Notes: generated from the letters alone by a model not told the origin. A stretch of DNA of 64,000 bases from Pseudovibrio flavus (GCF_009711345.1 NZ_SMMA01000066.1:77404-141403); one strand, 5' to 3'; counted from the first letter of the stretch, positions 27,149 through 37,446 are shown. Numbers and translations are program-made.

Positions 27149-28048
27149 ATGGCGGGTGTTCCGTTTGATCAGCGAGAAGGTGTCATCTGGTATGATGGCA
27201 AAATTGTCGACTGGGCTGACGCGAACGTGCACGTGCTAACGCACGGGCTACATTATGGCAGTTGCGTCTTTGAAGGACAGCGCGCATACGGTGGTGAGAT
27301 TTTCAAGCTCGATGAGCACACTCGCCGTCTACACGCATCCGCCGAAGTGATGGGCTTCGAGATTCCTTACAGCGTTGAAGTGATTAACGATGCATGTCGT
27401 GATCTCATCAAGCGTATGAACCTCGTTGATGCCTATTTCCGCCCTGTTGCATGGCGTGGTAGCGAAATGATGGCTGTATCTGCTCAGCGCAATACCATTC
27501 ACATGGCCATTGCTGCTTGGGAGTGGCCTAGCTACTTCAAACCGGAAGAGGTTATGAAGGGTATTCGTCTGGATATGGCTAAGTATCGCCGTCCAGACCC
27601 GAAAACTGCGCCATACAAGTCCAAGGCTGCGGGCCTGTACATGATCTGCACGCTCTCCAAGCATGAAGCGGAAGGTCGCGGCTATGCCGACGCGCTGATG
27701 CTTGATTATCGTGGTCAGGTAGCAGAGGCGACCGGTGCGAACGTTTTCTTCGTGAAAGAAGGCAAGCTGCATACGCCAACGCCAGACTGCTTCCTTGATG
27801 GTATTACACGTCGCACTGTTATCGAACTTGCGCAGCGTCGCGGGATCGAGGTTGTTGAACGTGCCATCATGCCTGAGGAGCTGGCAAGCTTTGAGGAATG
27901 CTTCCTCACCGGTACAGCTGTGGAAGTGACGCCTGTTTCTGAAATCGGCGAGTTCAACTTCCAAGTGGGCGATATCTCCCGCGCACTGGTTACCGATTAT
28001 CAGGCTGAAGTTCGTGCTCACGCAAATGCGATGCGCGCAGCGTCCTGA
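27149..28048 (+). CDS. ilvE: Branched-chain amino acid aminotransferase
   Basis: A PLP-dependent class IV aminotransferase that makes Ile, Leu and Val from their keto acids. The fold-type IV blocks are present: LTHGLHYGSCVFEG, RPVAWRG, the catalytic-lysine region PYKSKAAGLYM, DYRGQVAEATGANVFF and ECFLTGTAVEVTPV. I start it at ATG 27149 with AGGAG upstream, giving 299 residues. Divergent from petP; in other alphaproteobacteria the same neighbours occur, to my knowledge. Confidence 0.93.
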   Translation: MAGVPFDQREGVIWYDGKIVDWADANVHVLTHGLHYGSCVFEGQRAYGGEIFKLDEHTRRLHASAEVMGFEIPYSVEVINDACRDLIKRMNLVDAYFRPVAWRGSEMMAVSAQRNTIHMAIAAWEWPSYFKPEEVMKGIRLDMAKYRRPDPKTAPYKSKAAGLYMICTLSKHEAEGRGYADALMLDYRGQVAEATGANVFFVKEGKLHTPTPDCFLDGITRRTVIELAQRRGIEVVERAIMPEELASFEECFLTGTAVEVTPVSEIGEFNFQVGDISRALVTDYQAEVRAHANAMRAAS

Positions 28049-28071
28049 TCTGCTTTTCGTTAAGAAAAAAG

Positions 28072-28105
28072 AAAACCCCGCGAAGATCGCTTCGCGGGGT
28101 TTTTT
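28072..28105. terminator. Bidirectional terminator between ilvE and the MFS gene
   Basis: Stem AAAACCCCGCGAA/TTCGCGGGGTTTT with a 6-base loop and a T-run on the right, with an A-rich left flank, so it serves both converging genes. Confidence 0.93.
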
Positions 28106-28123
28106 GTTTGTATGGTTCGGTGC

Positions 28124-29377
28124 TTACTGCTCGTGTTGCGGTTTCATAAATTCACCGCCCTCGGTGATGTAAACCGTAATCATTGCAAGAATGCCGAAGG
28201 TAGAGAAGCCGAGAGTGAACGGAATGATCGTTCCGTCGAACATTGCCCCTACTGCCGCGCCAAGCAAAGCACTAACCAACGTTGAGAAAAAGCCGATCAT
28301 GGCGGAGCCGGTGCCTGCGATCTTCGCAAGTGGTTCCATTGCCATTGTATTGAAGTTTGGTCCGATGAAGCCAAAGAAGAACATGATCAGCATCTGCAAG
28401 CAGATGAAGGTAGCAAGGTTGGAAAGGCCGGAAAGCGCCACTATCGCATGGATGATGCTGACGGCCGTATAGCCGAACAATGCCATGTGGGAGAGGCGGC
28501 GTAGACCGTACTTCTCAACGAAACGGGCGTTGAGATAAGATGCGAGCGACAGGGACGCGGCGATCACTGCAAAGACAATCGGGAAGGTGGTTCCCAGATC
28601 GAAGATGTCGACGAAGATTTGCTGCGCCGAGTTGATGAAGCTCATCAAGCCACCAAATACGAACGACATGGCGAGCATGTAGCCGAAGGTAAGGCGGGTT
28701 GTCAGCACGGTCTTGTAGGCGTTTAGAACAAAGCCGAAGCTCATTCTGCGCCGGTTCTCCGGCTCAAGGCTTTCCGGTAGGCGGGTGTAGCACCAAGCGA
28801 GCAGGCATACGCCAAACAGCGTCAAGAACGCAAAGATCCACTCCCACGGGCCGATAAACAGGATCGACTGCCCAATGGAGGGAGCGAGAATAGGCGCTGC
28901 CATGAAAACCATCATAGCGAGGGACATGACGCGGCCCATCTGGCGGCCTTCATACCAATCTCGCACCATGGACACAGTTACAACGCGCGGCGCTGCTGCA
29001 CCAATGCCCTGCACAGCGCGCGAAAGGAGTAAGGTGCCGAAGGTGTCTGACATGGCGGAAAGGAAGGCGCCGAAAGCGAATAGAACAATGCCGAAAAGCA
29101 AAACCTTCTTACGTCCGATCCAGTCCGATATTGGGCCGAAGATTAGGGAAGCGAAGGCAAGCCCTACAAGGTAGGACGTGATGAGGAGTTGGCGCTCATT
29201 TGGGTCTGTCAGGCCGAAGTCTTTGCCGATGTCTGGCAGACCCGGCAACATAATATCGATAGATAGCGCGTTAAGGGCCATCAACGCTGCAATAAGAGCG
29301 ACAAACTCAGGGAATGACATGCCTTCATGAGGCTTGCGCGGTAGCTTTGATGGCGCGGGGGATTCCGTGCTGAGCAT
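28124..29377 (-). CDS. MFS exporter, Bcr/CflA drug-resistance family
   Basis: A 12-helix inner-membrane antiporter of the Bcr/CflA subfamily. Landmarks are LSIDIMLPGLPDIG in helix 1, the MFS loop GPISDWIGRKKVLL between helices 2 and 3, and SRAVQGIGAAAPRVV in helix 4. I begin it at ATG 29377, with AAGGA upstream, rather than at the longest frame (29452). Substrates could be drugs or amino acids such as cysteine; sequence does not tell. Confidence 0.88.
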   Translation of the reverse strand: MLSTESPAPSKLPRKPHEGMSFPEFVALIAALMALNALSIDIMLPGLPDIGKDFGLTDPNERQLLITSYLVGLAFASLIFGPISDWIGRKKVLLFGIVLFAFGAFLSAMSDTFGTLLLSRAVQGIGAAAPRVVTVSMVRDWYEGRQMGRVMSLAMMVFMAAPILAPSIGQSILFIGPWEWIFAFLTLFGVCLLAWCYTRLPESLEPENRRRMSFGFVLNAYKTVLTTRLTFGYMLAMSFVFGGLMSFINSAQQIFVDIFDLGTTFPIVFAVIAASLSLASYLNARFVEKYGLRRLSHMALFGYTAVSIIHAIVALSGLSNLATFICLQMLIMFFFGFIGPNFNTMAMEPLAKIAGTGSAMIGFFSTLVSALLGAAVGAMFDGTIIPFTLGFSTFGILAMITVYITEGGEFMKPQHEQ

Positions 29378-29553
29378 GCGTGGTCCTTGTCTAGTTCCTA
29401 TTATTTTTTTGGATAAGTCGTGGGGGATGGCCGAAACCAAGGCACAGGGCAATACCTGAATTGCCCCTCTACAGAGAATAATCAGGTCTACTTAGGCTCT
29501 GTCAATGCCCAGTCTCATGAAAGATTTTTTCAAGGTAGTGAGGGGTTGGAACT

Positions 29554-30021
29554 CTAGTTCCAGCGTGCAGCGTCTTCGTCGTCTTTTTCTTTTGCTGCAA
29601 CCCACGAGCCTTCACCGTCCTGCTTGAAGTGTTCCTTCTTCCAGAACGGGGCACGTGTTTTCAAGAAATCCATCAGGAAATCGGCGGCGTTAAAGGCAGC
29701 TCGGCGGTGCGCACTTGCAGCAACCACGAGAACGATATTCTCGCCGGATTTAATCTTGCCGAAACGGTGAATGACAGTCAGTCCGGTAAGCGGCCAGCGC
29801 TTGCATGCTTCAACCGCGATGCGTGTCAGCTCTGCTTCTGCCATACCCGGATAGTGCTCTAGCTCAAGAGCTTCCAAAAGGCCGCCTTCGTCGCGACAAA
29901 TGCCGGTAAACGATAGAACGGCGCCTACGTCCAATCGTCCTTCGCGAAGCTCACGCTCTTCTAAGCTGACATCGAAGTTTTCAGCCTGCACGATAACTTT
30001 TGGAGTAATAGGCGCTGTCAT
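29554..30021 (-). CDS. moaE: Molybdopterin synthase catalytic subunit
   Basis: The large subunit that inserts two sulfurs, carried on MoaD, into precursor Z to form molybdopterin. The 155 residues show GAVLSFTGICRD, the LELEHYPGMAE block, VIHRFGKIKSGE and AHRRAAFNAADFLMDFLKTRAPFWKKE in segments, including the catalytic lysines. It follows moaD after 22 bases. The product cofactor type is needed by MsrP, encoded at 60.5 kb. Confidence 0.95.
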   Translation of the reverse strand: MTAPITPKVIVQAENFDVSLEERELREGRLDVGAVLSFTGICRDEGGLLEALELEHYPGMAEAELTRIAVEACKRWPLTGLTVIHRFGKIKSGENIVLVVAASAHRRAAFNAADFLMDFLKTRAPFWKKEHFKQDGEGSWVAAKEKDDEDAARWN

Positions 30022-30043
30022 TTGTAAACCCGTTTGCTGCGCT

Positions 30044-30304
30044 TTAGCCGCCCGTCATAGGCGGAAAGAACGCTATTTCGCGTGCGCCGGTGAGGGGATG
30101 GTCGTGTTCCACATGCTCATGATCAATAGCAGTGCGGATCGCATCCGTCTCCTCGAACGCATAGGCGTAGGCTTCGTCGCGCTGTTTGAGCCATTCCATC
30201 AAAGCTGCGGGCGTGTTCACATTATCCGGCAGCTCAATTGCTTCTTCTGCCGTGCCGGTGCGCTCGCGTAGCCAAGCAAAGTAGCGGACTTTGATGGTGC
30301 TCAT
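30044..30304 (-). CDS. moaD: Molybdopterin synthase sulfur-carrier subunit
   Basis: A ubiquitin-fold protein of 86 residues whose C-terminus ends MTGG; the terminal Gly-Gly is thiocarboxylated and docks into MoaE. The N-terminus VRYFAWLRERTGTAEE is typical. I start it at ATG 30304 with AAGGA upstream, leaving an 11-base gap to pgsA; the frame could open at 30325 and overlap pgsA. Second gene of pgsA-moaD-moaE. Confidence 0.93.
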   Translation of the reverse strand: MSTIKVRYFAWLRERTGTAEEAIELPDNVNTPAALMEWLKQRDEAYAYAFEETDAIRTAIDHEHVEHDHPLTGAREIAFFPPMTGG

Positions 30305-30314
30305 AGGTGCTTCC

Positions 30315-30887
30315 TTATCCGTCAATCAGGTGCTTCATACCCACTCTGAAATAGTCGTAGCCGGTGTAGAGCGTCAAAATCGCTGCCAGCCAGAGAAGAG
30401 CAATGCCGATATGCGTTGTGTACGGGAACATCGCATCACCTGCCGGGCCAACAATCAGGAAGCCGATGGCAACGAGCTGTACGGTTGTCTTCCATTTCGC
30501 CAGCTTGGTAACAGGTACACTGACCTGCAGTTCAGCGAGAAATTCACGCAGACCAGAGACGAGGATCTCGCGGCACAAGATGATGATAGCAGCGATCAGG
30601 GACCACTGGCCGATGATACCAGCGTGAGTGAGCACAAGAAGGCTGACAGAAACGAGGAGCTTGTCTGCAATCGGGTCCAGCATACGGCCCAGTTTGCTCT
30701 GCTGCTTCCAAGCGCGCGCCAGATAACCGTCTAGAAAGTCGGTCAGGGCTGCGGTTACGAAAATCGCCAGAGCCACCCAGTTCGACGTCGTCCCGGGAAA
30801 GTAGAAGCAGGCCGCCATTGCGGGAACTGCGAGAATTCGCCCGTACGTTAGAAGATTGGGTAGAGAAAACACAATGCTGTTGTTCAT
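30315..30887 (-). CDS. pgsA: Phosphatidylglycerophosphate synthase
   Basis: Joins CDP-diacylglycerol and glycerol-3-phosphate in the inner membrane, first step to phosphatidylglycerol, the lipid donor used by Lgt. A CDP-alcohol phosphotransferase signature is visible as DFLDGYLAR...GRMLDPIADKL, and there are four to five membrane helices. 190 residues is normal. It leads the pgsA-moaD-moaE unit; in many alphaproteobacteria uvrC is just upstream, here about 2.3 kb away. Confidence 0.95.
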   Translation of the reverse strand: MNNSIVFSLPNLLTYGRILAVPAMAACFYFPGTTSNWVALAIFVTAALTDFLDGYLARAWKQQSKLGRMLDPIADKLLVSVSLLVLTHAGIIGQWSLIAAIIILCREILVSGLREFLAELQVSVPVTKLAKWKTTVQLVAIGFLIVGPAGDAMFPYTTHIGIALLWLAAILTLYTGYDYFRVGMKHLIDG

Positions 30888-30989
30888 TCTAGCCTTCGGT
30901 CATTCCAGTTGCGTTAGCTGCACAGTGATGTGCCCCCAACAGGTGTAGGTTGTCAACGGCAATATCAAGTGCGCGTATCTGCCTAGAGA

Positions 30990-31277
30990 TCAGTTATCGA
31001 ACAGGTTTTCTCCCATTTCGTCAATGATCTGCTTACCCTTGCGGACGGTGAAGGCGATGGCTTCTTCTTCACTAGGCAAAGTGTCTGCGCGGATGAATTC
31101 CTGTTCTAGGGTCGTTTCGTCCTTGGTGAGACGAATAACGCCAACGATCTGCCACTGGCCTGATACACTGCGCGGAGTTGGAAAAATCAGGAACCCTTTG
31201 TGTTCGGTCGGCTCTGGCCCCTTTTTGCTGGCTTCTTTGTTACCTGAAAAGCCGAAAAGGCGAGAAAGGAAAGACAT
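30990..31277 (-). CDS. HlyU-family protein
   Basis: A 95-residue protein whose pattern (MSFLSRLFG, HKGFLIFPTP, SGQWQIVGVIRL, EQEFIRADTLPS, KQIIDEMGENLF) matches the HlyU family of small proteins annotated as transcriptional activators. No DNA-binding motif is obvious, so regulatory function is by family name only. ATG 31277 has AAGGA 10 bases upstream; a TTG at 31295 is possible. Confidence 0.75.
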   Translation of the reverse strand: MSFLSRLFGFSGNKEASKKGPEPTEHKGFLIFPTPRSVSGQWQIVGVIRLTKDETTLEQEFIRADTLPSEEEAIAFTVRKGKQIIDEMGENLFDN

Positions 31278-31316
31278 TATCCCGGGTTCCTTCAATGCTG
31301 CGGTTGTTCGTGGGGC

Positions 31317-31943
31317 TTATACGCCCACCGCTTCAAACTCTGGTTCTAGTTGTTTTAGCTGATCTGTGCGCAATTGTCTTGCTAGCCAATGGGCGCGACA
31401 CAGAGAGACGTATCTTTCTTCACCGCCAATAACGACCTGATCGCCTTCTTCTACAATATCGCCATTCTGGTCGAGGCGGGCCACCATGGTAGCCTTTTTG
31501 CCGCACCAACAAATTGTGCGAACTTCGCGCATGATGTCTGCAATAGACAACAATGCAGCGCTGCCGGGGAACAGCTTGCCTTGGAAGTCGGTGCGCAATC
31601 CGTAGCACATCACAGGAATACGGAGTTTGTCGGCGACTTTCGCCAGTTGCCATACCTGCGCTTCCGAGAGGAACTGGGCCTCATCAATGAAGACTGCGTC
31701 TATGCGTTCTGTGCTGGTTTCTTCTTTAATGGTCTCAAAGAGATCCTTTGACTCGTCAAAAAGAAGCGCAGTGGAGTTTAGTCCGATACGGGAGGCGATT
31801 TGGCCAACTTGCGTTCTATCATCCAAGGCGGCGGTGAAGAGCAGGGTCTTCATACCTCTTTCCTGATAGTTATAGGAGGCCTGTAGCAGTAGGGTAGACT
31901 TGCCGGCATTCATTGCCGAGTAGTTGAAATAGAGCTTCGCCAT
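31317..31943 (-). CDS. tdk: Thymidine kinase
   Basis: Type II thymidine kinase that phosphorylates salvaged thymidine. P-loop NAGKSTLL lies at about residues 13-20, the Walker B-like FIDEAQFL near 90-97, and the zinc lasso is formed by cysteines in [11 protein letters not shown] and the SLCRAHW block near the C-terminus. 208 residues is normal. Monocistronic. Confidence 0.95.
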   Translation of the reverse strand: MAKLYFNYSAMNAGKSTLLLQASYNYQERGMKTLLFTAALDDRTQVGQIASRIGLNSTALLFDESKDLFETIKEETSTERIDAVFIDEAQFLSEAQVWQLAKVADKLRIPVMCYGLRTDFQGKLFPGSAALLSIADIMREVRTICWCGKKATMVARLDQNGDIVEEGDQVVIGGEERYVSLCRAHWLARQLRTDQLKQLEPEFEAVGV

Positions 31944-32050
31944 TATGTCCGGTCTGATGGTTTAAGCAGGTAACTTAGCTAAAACACATACAGGGATTCG
32001 CCGAGACTGCCGCAGCTGCCTTCCCGTTTCTCCCGATATTTATGCAGTTC

Positions 32051-33169
32051 TCAACGCTCTTTTGCCGAGGGGAAAGTGATCTCTGCTACAAGAGGTAGAT
32101 GGTCAGAGTCGATATGGGGACCAACCTTTGGGTTCGATACGCTGAGGTCTGTAGACACGGCGATGTGGTCAACCTGAGCTCCGAGGAGCGAAGACAGCTC
32201 TGGACGGAAGAAGTATCGGGTGTTGGATGGAAGCTTACTTGGGAAGCGGGTATGTAGGCCCAAGTGTCGGAATGTAAACTGGCTTGAGCCCGACCAGATT
32301 GACGTGTTCCAGTCACCAACAACGGCGAGCGAGCTGTTGTCTTCACTTGCTTTACGCTCGCGCCGAATGTGGCTGCGAATATAGGACATATAGGCTTCAC
32401 GTGCGCGCAGTCGGTCCCAGGTACGTGGGCTGGATGGATGCAGCGCAAAGAGCTTTAACCGTTCACCACCAACGAGGACCGTCGTTTCAACGAACTCCTT
32501 AGTGATATTCGGGTTCTGCGGCATATTCGAGATTTCCGAGCGGCTGCTGTTTACCAGCGGTAAGCGGCTGAAGATCGTGATGTCCGCGTCAAAACCCTTC
32601 GGTGGTGAAAACGAATATGGATAGGTATCGGCGAGCAGCTTTTCAATAATCCACGCGGTTCCTCCAGTTTCCTGAAAAACCACAAGATCTGGATCATGAC
32701 TATCGATTGCGTTTTTGAGTAGGCCTTCACCACGGCGCATGTGCTCAAGGTTCACGGTCATCAGCTTCAAAGATTCGCCGGTGTTGTGAGTAGCGCCGCC
32801 GGTTTGAACCAGCGTTATGCGGTAGAAGGAAAACGAGACGAGCAGCAGAAGGCAGCAGCCCAAACCCAAAAAGATATTGAGTTTTGCCGAGGTTATGATG
32901 AAGGCTACAAGCGCCAGAACAATGGTCAGCAAAATTTGCGGAACAAAGAAGGCAGCGGCTTCTCCTAAGAAGGTTCCCGGGAAAATATAGACACATGTTG
33001 CGATCGCGATGCACAGCGTCGCGACAGCAAGCGAAATGTCCGCGATAATTCCACGCCACTTCAAATTAGAAAAAATCGACTTAACCAAACCCACCGGCCC
33101 TACGCATAAAGTTCTGATAGTTATAAATAAACAACCACAGGTAGGCCAAGCGGCATTGTGCCCTATCAA
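32051..33169 (-). CDS. Membrane-anchored endonuclease/exonuclease/phosphatase-fold protein
   Basis: The N-terminal part has three hydrophobic helices; from about residue 125 an EEP-fold domain follows with KLMTVNLEH, DPDLVVFQETGG, LFALHPSS, VVGDWNTS and a final DSDHLPLVAEI, which carry the usual metal and catalytic residues. Substrate could be nucleic acid, phospholipid or inositol phosphate. The longest frame opens at TTG 33169; starts at GTG 33094 or TTG 33088, with AGGG upstream, are more likely. It ends the leftward segment just after uvrC. Confidence 0.8.
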   Translation of the reverse strand: MIGHNAAWPTCGCLFITIRTLCVGPVGLVKSIFSNLKWRGIIADISLAVATLCIAIATCVYIFPGTFLGEAAAFFVPQILLTIVLALVAFIITSAKLNIFLGLGCCLLLLVSFSFYRITLVQTGGATHNTGESLKLMTVNLEHMRRGEGLLKNAIDSHDPDLVVFQETGGTAWIIEKLLADTYPYSFSPPKGFDADITIFSRLPLVNSSRSEISNMPQNPNITKEFVETTVLVGGERLKLFALHPSSPRTWDRLRAREAYMSYIRSHIRRERKASEDNSSLAVVGDWNTSIWSGSSQFTFRHLGLHTRFPSKLPSNTRYFFRPELSSLLGAQVDHIAVSTDLSVSNPKVGPHIDSDHLPLVAEITFPSAKER

Positions 33170-33181
33170 CGCAAATGATGT

Positions 33182-35215
33182 TTATTCATGGAAGTGATCG
33201 TAGATCACTTTGGCGATTTGGCGGGAGATGCCCTCGACTGCGGTTAAATCGTCAATACCAGCTTTTGACACGGCCTTGGCTGTTCCGAAATGTCGCAGGA
33301 GTGCACGTTTTCTGGTGGGACCAATTCCTGCGATCTCGTCTAGCGGGTTTGTGCTGATAGCTTTTGTCCGTTTACTGCGGTGGGTGCCAATGGCAAAACG
33401 GTGTGCTTCGTCTCGCAGTCTTTGGACGAAATAAAGCACGGGGTCACGCTCTGGCAGCATGAAGCTTTGTTTGCCGGAGATGAAGAATTTCTCTCGCCCT
33501 GCATCGCGGTCTGGCCCTTTGGCGATACCTACGAGTGGGATGGAGGTAATGCCAAGCTCCTCCAGTGTGCTGCGCACGGCGGAGAGCTGGCCCTGACCGC
33601 CGTCAATCAGTACAAGGTCAGGCCACTGCGGAATATCGGCATTGGAGAGCGGGGTATCCATTGCCTCCTCGGTTTGGTCCGCGCCCTCGTTTTGCTCCGG
33701 CGTACCTTCTGCAAAGCGGGCGGCTTGCTCTAGCCCCTCCGGATTTTCCTTCAGCAGGCGAGTGAAGCGACGTTTCAGGACTTCACGCATCATCCCGTAA
33801 TCGTCGCCAGCGGTTAGATCTTCCGACTTGATGTTGAACTTGCGGTACTGGCCTTTGGCAAAGCCTTCCGGCCCTGCCACGATCATTCCGCCCACAGCAT
33901 GGGTGCCCGAGATATGGGAGTTATCGAAGACATCCACTCTGCGCGGCATCCGGTCTAGAGCGAATGCTTCGCCCATGCCCTTGAGCAGTCGTAGCTGGCT
34001 GGAAGTTTCGGCAAGGCGTCTGCCCAGAGCCCCGCGAGCATTTGTTACTGCGTGGTCGAGCAGGTCTTTCTTTTCACCGCGTTTTGGAACGGTGATCTCG
34101 ACCTTATGTCCAGACCGCGCAGAGAGCGCTTGCGCAAGCAGCTCCTGTTCTTCTGTCTCATGAGACAGGAGGATGAGGCGAGGGGCCGGCTTGTTGTCGT
34201 AAAACTGGCCAAGGAAACTCTGCAGGATTTCGGCTTCGGTAAAGCTTCTATCCGCCTTAGGGAAGTAAGCGCGGTTACCCCAGTTCTGACCGGTTCTGAA
34301 GAAGAAGACCTGCACACATGCCTGACCGCCATCTTGATGGACGGCAAAAACGTCTGCTTCTTCGGTGTGCTGTGGATTTATGCCCTGATGGCTTTGAACA
34401 TGAGACAGCGCGGCTAGGCGGTCGCGGTACACAGCGGCTCTTTCATAGTCGAGCTGTTCAGACGCGGCTTCCATAGCGGCTGCAAGGTCTTTTTTGATCG
34501 CTTGGCTACGGCCAGAAAGAAAGGCCTTGGCCTCGGCAACCAGTTCTTTGTAGCCCTCAGGCGAAACTTCACCGGTGCAAGGGCCTGCGCATCGCTTGAT
34601 TTGGTAGAGAAGACAAGGACGAGAGCGGTTGGCGTAATAGCTGTCTGAGCAGTTGCGGATATGGAAGGCCTTCTGCATGGCATTGATCGTATCGTTCACC
34701 GCTCCAGCGGAGGCGAATGGACCGAAGTAGCTGCCTTTGCGATTACGTGCTCCGCGATGCTTGATGATTGCGGGCGCTTCGTGATCTGCAGAAATCAGAA
34801 TATATGGAAACGACTTGTCATCACGCAAAAGAACGTTGAAGCGAGGACGCAGCCGCTTGATGAGGTTGGCCTCAAGAAGAAGGGCTTCAGCTTCTGTTCT
34901 GGTTTCAACAAACTCCATTGAGCTTGTTGCCATAATCATACGCAGGATGCGGTTCGATTGACCTTGTACGCGGGTGTAGCTGGTAACGCGTTTTTTGAGC
35001 GAGCGCGCTTTGCCGACATATAATACGTCGCCATTTTCATCCAGCATGCGGTAAACGCCCGGTCCCAGCGGCAACCGTTTTACGAAGTCGCTGATAACTT
35101 CCACGCCTTTGGTGCCTTCGGGCAGCGTTGATTTACTTCCCTCAAAATTGATCTGGGGGAGGAGGGTATCTTCCGCTACGGTTTCTTCTGCCTGTACAGG
35201 TCTATCTGACGTCAC
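33182..35215 (-). CDS. uvrC: Excinuclease ABC subunit C
   Basis: Makes both incisions in nucleotide excision repair after UvrA and UvrB load. N-terminal GIY-YIG domain ([20 protein letters not shown] in outline), a UVR helix pair near residue 255 that binds UvrB, an RNase H-like endonuclease with [12 protein letters not shown], and C-terminal helix-hairpin-helix motifs ([27 protein letters not shown]). 677 residues with an extra linker near 500-530 rich in Glu. The EEP gene follows. Confidence 0.96.
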   Translation of the reverse strand: MTSDRPVQAEETVAEDTLLPQINFEGSKSTLPEGTKGVEVISDFVKRLPLGPGVYRMLDENGDVLYVGKARSLKKRVTSYTRVQGQSNRILRMIMATSSMEFVETRTEAEALLLEANLIKRLRPRFNVLLRDDKSFPYILISADHEAPAIIKHRGARNRKGSYFGPFASAGAVNDTINAMQKAFHIRNCSDSYYANRSRPCLLYQIKRCAGPCTGEVSPEGYKELVAEAKAFLSGRSQAIKKDLAAAMEAASEQLDYERAAVYRDRLAALSHVQSHQGINPQHTEEADVFAVHQDGGQACVQVFFFRTGQNWGNRAYFPKADRSFTEAEILQSFLGQFYDNKPAPRLILLSHETEEQELLAQALSARSGHKVEITVPKRGEKKDLLDHAVTNARGALGRRLAETSSQLRLLKGMGEAFALDRMPRRVDVFDNSHISGTHAVGGMIVAGPEGFAKGQYRKFNIKSEDLTAGDDYGMMREVLKRRFTRLLKENPEGLEQAARFAEGTPEQNEGADQTEEAMDTPLSNADIPQWPDLVLIDGGQGQLSAVRSTLEELGITSIPLVGIAKGPDRDAGREKFFISGKQSFMLPERDPVLYFVQRLRDEAHRFAIGTHRSKRTKAISTNPLDEIAGIGPTRKRALLRHFGTAKAVSKAGIDDLTAVEGISRQIAKVIYDHFHE

Positions 35216-35308
35216 GTTCTCTGCTCAAAAAATGAAGGGCCTGCCCCAGGAAAGGCAAGCCCTGTCTTTTATCATAAAAAGTGCATAGGTGGGCCTATGC
35301 GTTTTTAT

Positions 35309-36292
35309 TTAGCCCGCTTGACCAACAGCAAACACGCCGTAGATGTAAGCGACATAGGCAAGCGTTAGGCCCACGCCCCAGACCTTGTTGAGCTCGATCT
35401 TCTTGATTGTGAAGAACAGAACGAGCAGCGCACAGGCCAGCATGACCCAGAAATCAAATGCGAAGAACTGAGCCGGAATGTCCAACGGCGTGATAACAGA
35501 GGTGATGCCAAGGATCGCCAGAATGTTAAAGATGTTGGAGCCGATTACGTTACCGAGCGCCACAGCCGCATGACCACGGATGGCTGCCATCATGGTTGTT
35601 GCAAGTTCTGGCAGGGAAGTGCCAAGAGCAACGACAGTGAGGCCGATAACAGCATCGCTTACACCCCACTGGGCGGCGATTTGGGTTGCACCATCAATGG
35701 TGAAGTGGGCACTGATCGGCAGGCCAATAAGGCCGATGGCGACCATTACGCCTGCTTTCCAGTAGCTATCCGGCAGTTCCGATGGGTCGATATCGCCCAG
35801 AAGCTCGGAATCATCACTCTGTTCGCTGCGGGTGGACTTGCGGTGAGCCAGTGCTGTTCTTGCAGAGTCTGCGAGGAACACAACAAGCAGGACCAGAAGG
35901 ATCAAGCCAGAGAATACAGAGAGCGTGCCCTGATAACACAGGCCGATAAAGATGAGGGAGATCGCAACCATGAAGGCTGAGTTGCGAAGGGTTCCTTTTT
36001 CATTGCACGGGGTATTGGCAATAAGGGCAGGCAGACCGAGAACAATAAGCACGTTTGCAATGTTGGAGCCGACAACGTTGCCAATGGCGATGCCGTCTGC
36101 GCCTTCCATCGCTGATTTGAGGGAAATGACCAGTTCCGGCGCTGAAGTGCCGAATGCAACGATCGTCAAACCGATAATCAGGGAAGGAATACCCAGTCGG
36201 GTCGCGATGCCCACAGATCCACGTACGAGTATGTCGCCAGCGACAACGAGGGCGGCCAAGCCGCCAATCAAGCTTATGTAGGCTAAAAGCAT
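35309..36292 (-). CDS. Calcium/sodium:proton exchanger, YrbG/CaxA type
   Basis: A 327-residue inner-membrane antiporter with about ten helices and two inverted repeats, each with the alpha-repeat motif: GTSAPELVISLKSA...GNVVGSNIANVLIVLG in the first half and GTSLPELATTMMAA...GNVIGSNIFNILAILG in the second. An acidic loop (SEQSDDSELLGDIDPSELP in outline) separates the halves. Ion choice is by family. Monocistronic. Confidence 0.92.
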   Translation of the reverse strand: MLLAYISLIGGLAALVVAGDILVRGSVGIATRLGIPSLIIGLTIVAFGTSAPELVISLKSAMEGADGIAIGNVVGSNIANVLIVLGLPALIANTPCNEKGTLRNSAFMVAISLIFIGLCYQGTLSVFSGLILLVLLVVFLADSARTALAHRKSTRSEQSDDSELLGDIDPSELPDSYWKAGVMVAIGLIGLPISAHFTIDGATQIAAQWGVSDAVIGLTVVALGTSLPELATTMMAAIRGHAAVALGNVIGSNIFNILAILGITSVITPLDIPAQFFAFDFWVMLACALLVLFFTIKKIELNKVWGVGLTLAYVAYIYGVFAVGQAG

Positions 36293-36699
36293 GTGAGCAG
36301 TCAGTCCAATTCACTGTTCGCGGAAGGGGCCGCGAAGAGATTCGGTTAGTTATTGGTGCTTCTTCAACGGGCTATATAGTTATTATGCAAGGCCGTTGAA
36401 GGGTTCGGTCCACAAAATGTTGGATCAGAAGCATGAAAAAATGATGTAATTTTGCAACATATGGGGGTCATTCATACCTAACGTGTAACAGACCCCTAAA
36501 AAATAACGCAGCGGAAACAATGGGTTAAAAATACGTCACATTCGCTCCTTAATTCGCCATGAATTCTCCGTTTTTGACAACGGATCCAGCCACATTGGGT
36601 CAGCATATCTCTTTCAACGCGAGATCGGGGGGCCCGATCCGGTGTTCATAAGGACCTCGTGTTCAACGAAGGTTCCATCAAAAATATGGAGACGATATT
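36293..36699. promoter_or_regulatory. Porin upstream region
   Basis: A 407-base gap between divergent genes. It has AT-rich sequence around 36420-36560 that probably carries promoters, and a hairpin GATCGGG-GGG-CCCGATC at 36623-36639 about 60 bases before the porin ATG, likely within the mRNA leader and perhaps stabilising it. No ORF looks real here. Confidence 0.4.
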
Positions 36700-37350
36700 A
36701 TGAAGCGCATTTCCCTTGCTGCTGTTGCACTTTCCGTTGTTGCTGCCCCTGCTCTGGCTGCTGACCTCCCACAGGAAGCTGAACAGATCGTTTATGAAGA
36801 AGCAGTTGTGTATGAAACCTACGACTGGAACGGTGCATACGTTGGTGCCAACATTGGTTGGGGCTTCCTCGGCGCAAACGGTAAGCAGAACGCAACTGGC
36901 GCTCTGGACAAAAACACCGATGGCGTAAACGTTGGCGTATTCGGCGGTTACAACTTCATGGTAACTCCAAACGTTGTTCTGGGTGCTGAAGCAGACATCT
37001 CTTACAACGACTTCACCAACAAACAGGGCACCACCAAGCTTGAGTCCGACTGGAACGGCACCCTGCGTGCACGCGCTGGTTACGCAATGGACCGCACCAT
37101 GGTTTATGGTACCGGTGGTGTAGCGTTCGCTAACTTCAAAGCACACGACAACGGCTTCAAAGATTCCACCACCGCTTTCGGTTACACCCTCGGTGCTGGT
37201 CTTGAGCACGCTGTAACTGACCGCGTTCTGGCTCGCGTAGAATACAACTACCAGGACTTCGGCAAGCAGTCTTTCGATCTTGGCGCAAACACCTCTAAAA
37301 TCGCTCTGGACGATCACATCGTTCGCGCTGGTGTAGCAGTTAAGTTCTAA
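36700..37350 (+). CDS. Outer membrane porin-like protein, Omp25/Omp31 family
   Basis: A signal peptide (MKRISLAAVALSVVAAPALA) is followed by an 8-strand beta-barrel pattern of alternating residues: YVGANIGWGF, GVFGGYNFM, VLGAEADISY, TLRARAGYAM, TMVYGTGGVAF, and a terminal VRAGVAVKF ending in Phe as for BamA-inserted proteins. Codon use is strongly biased, suggesting high expression. GGAG precedes the ATG. A strong terminator follows. Confidence 0.9.
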   Translation: MKRISLAAVALSVVAAPALAADLPQEAEQIVYEEAVVYETYDWNGAYVGANIGWGFLGANGKQNATGALDKNTDGVNVGVFGGYNFMVTPNVVLGAEADISYNDFTNKQGTTKLESDWNGTLRARAGYAMDRTMVYGTGGVAFANFKAHDNGFKDSTTAFGYTLGAGLEHAVTDRVLARVEYNYQDFGKQSFDLGANTSKIALDDHIVRAGVAVKF

Positions 37351-37378
37351 TAGGTTCCCGTCAGGGTTCTTATGGAAG

Positions 37379-37410
37379 GGCGTGCGCTGGAAACAGCGCA
37401 CGCCTTTTTT
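37379..37410 (+). terminator. Terminator of the porin gene
   Basis: Eleven-bp stem GGCGTGCGCTG/CAGCGCACGCC with a GAAA tetraloop and a T6 tail. Confidence 0.95.
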
Positions 37411-37446
37411 GTTTTCTGCTGGCAGTGCTTACTGCAAGCGGTAAAA

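Noticed and set aside
36646-37401. A 251-codon frame antisense to the porin gene
   Set aside because: Mirror of the strongly biased porin codons; it also runs through the porin terminator.
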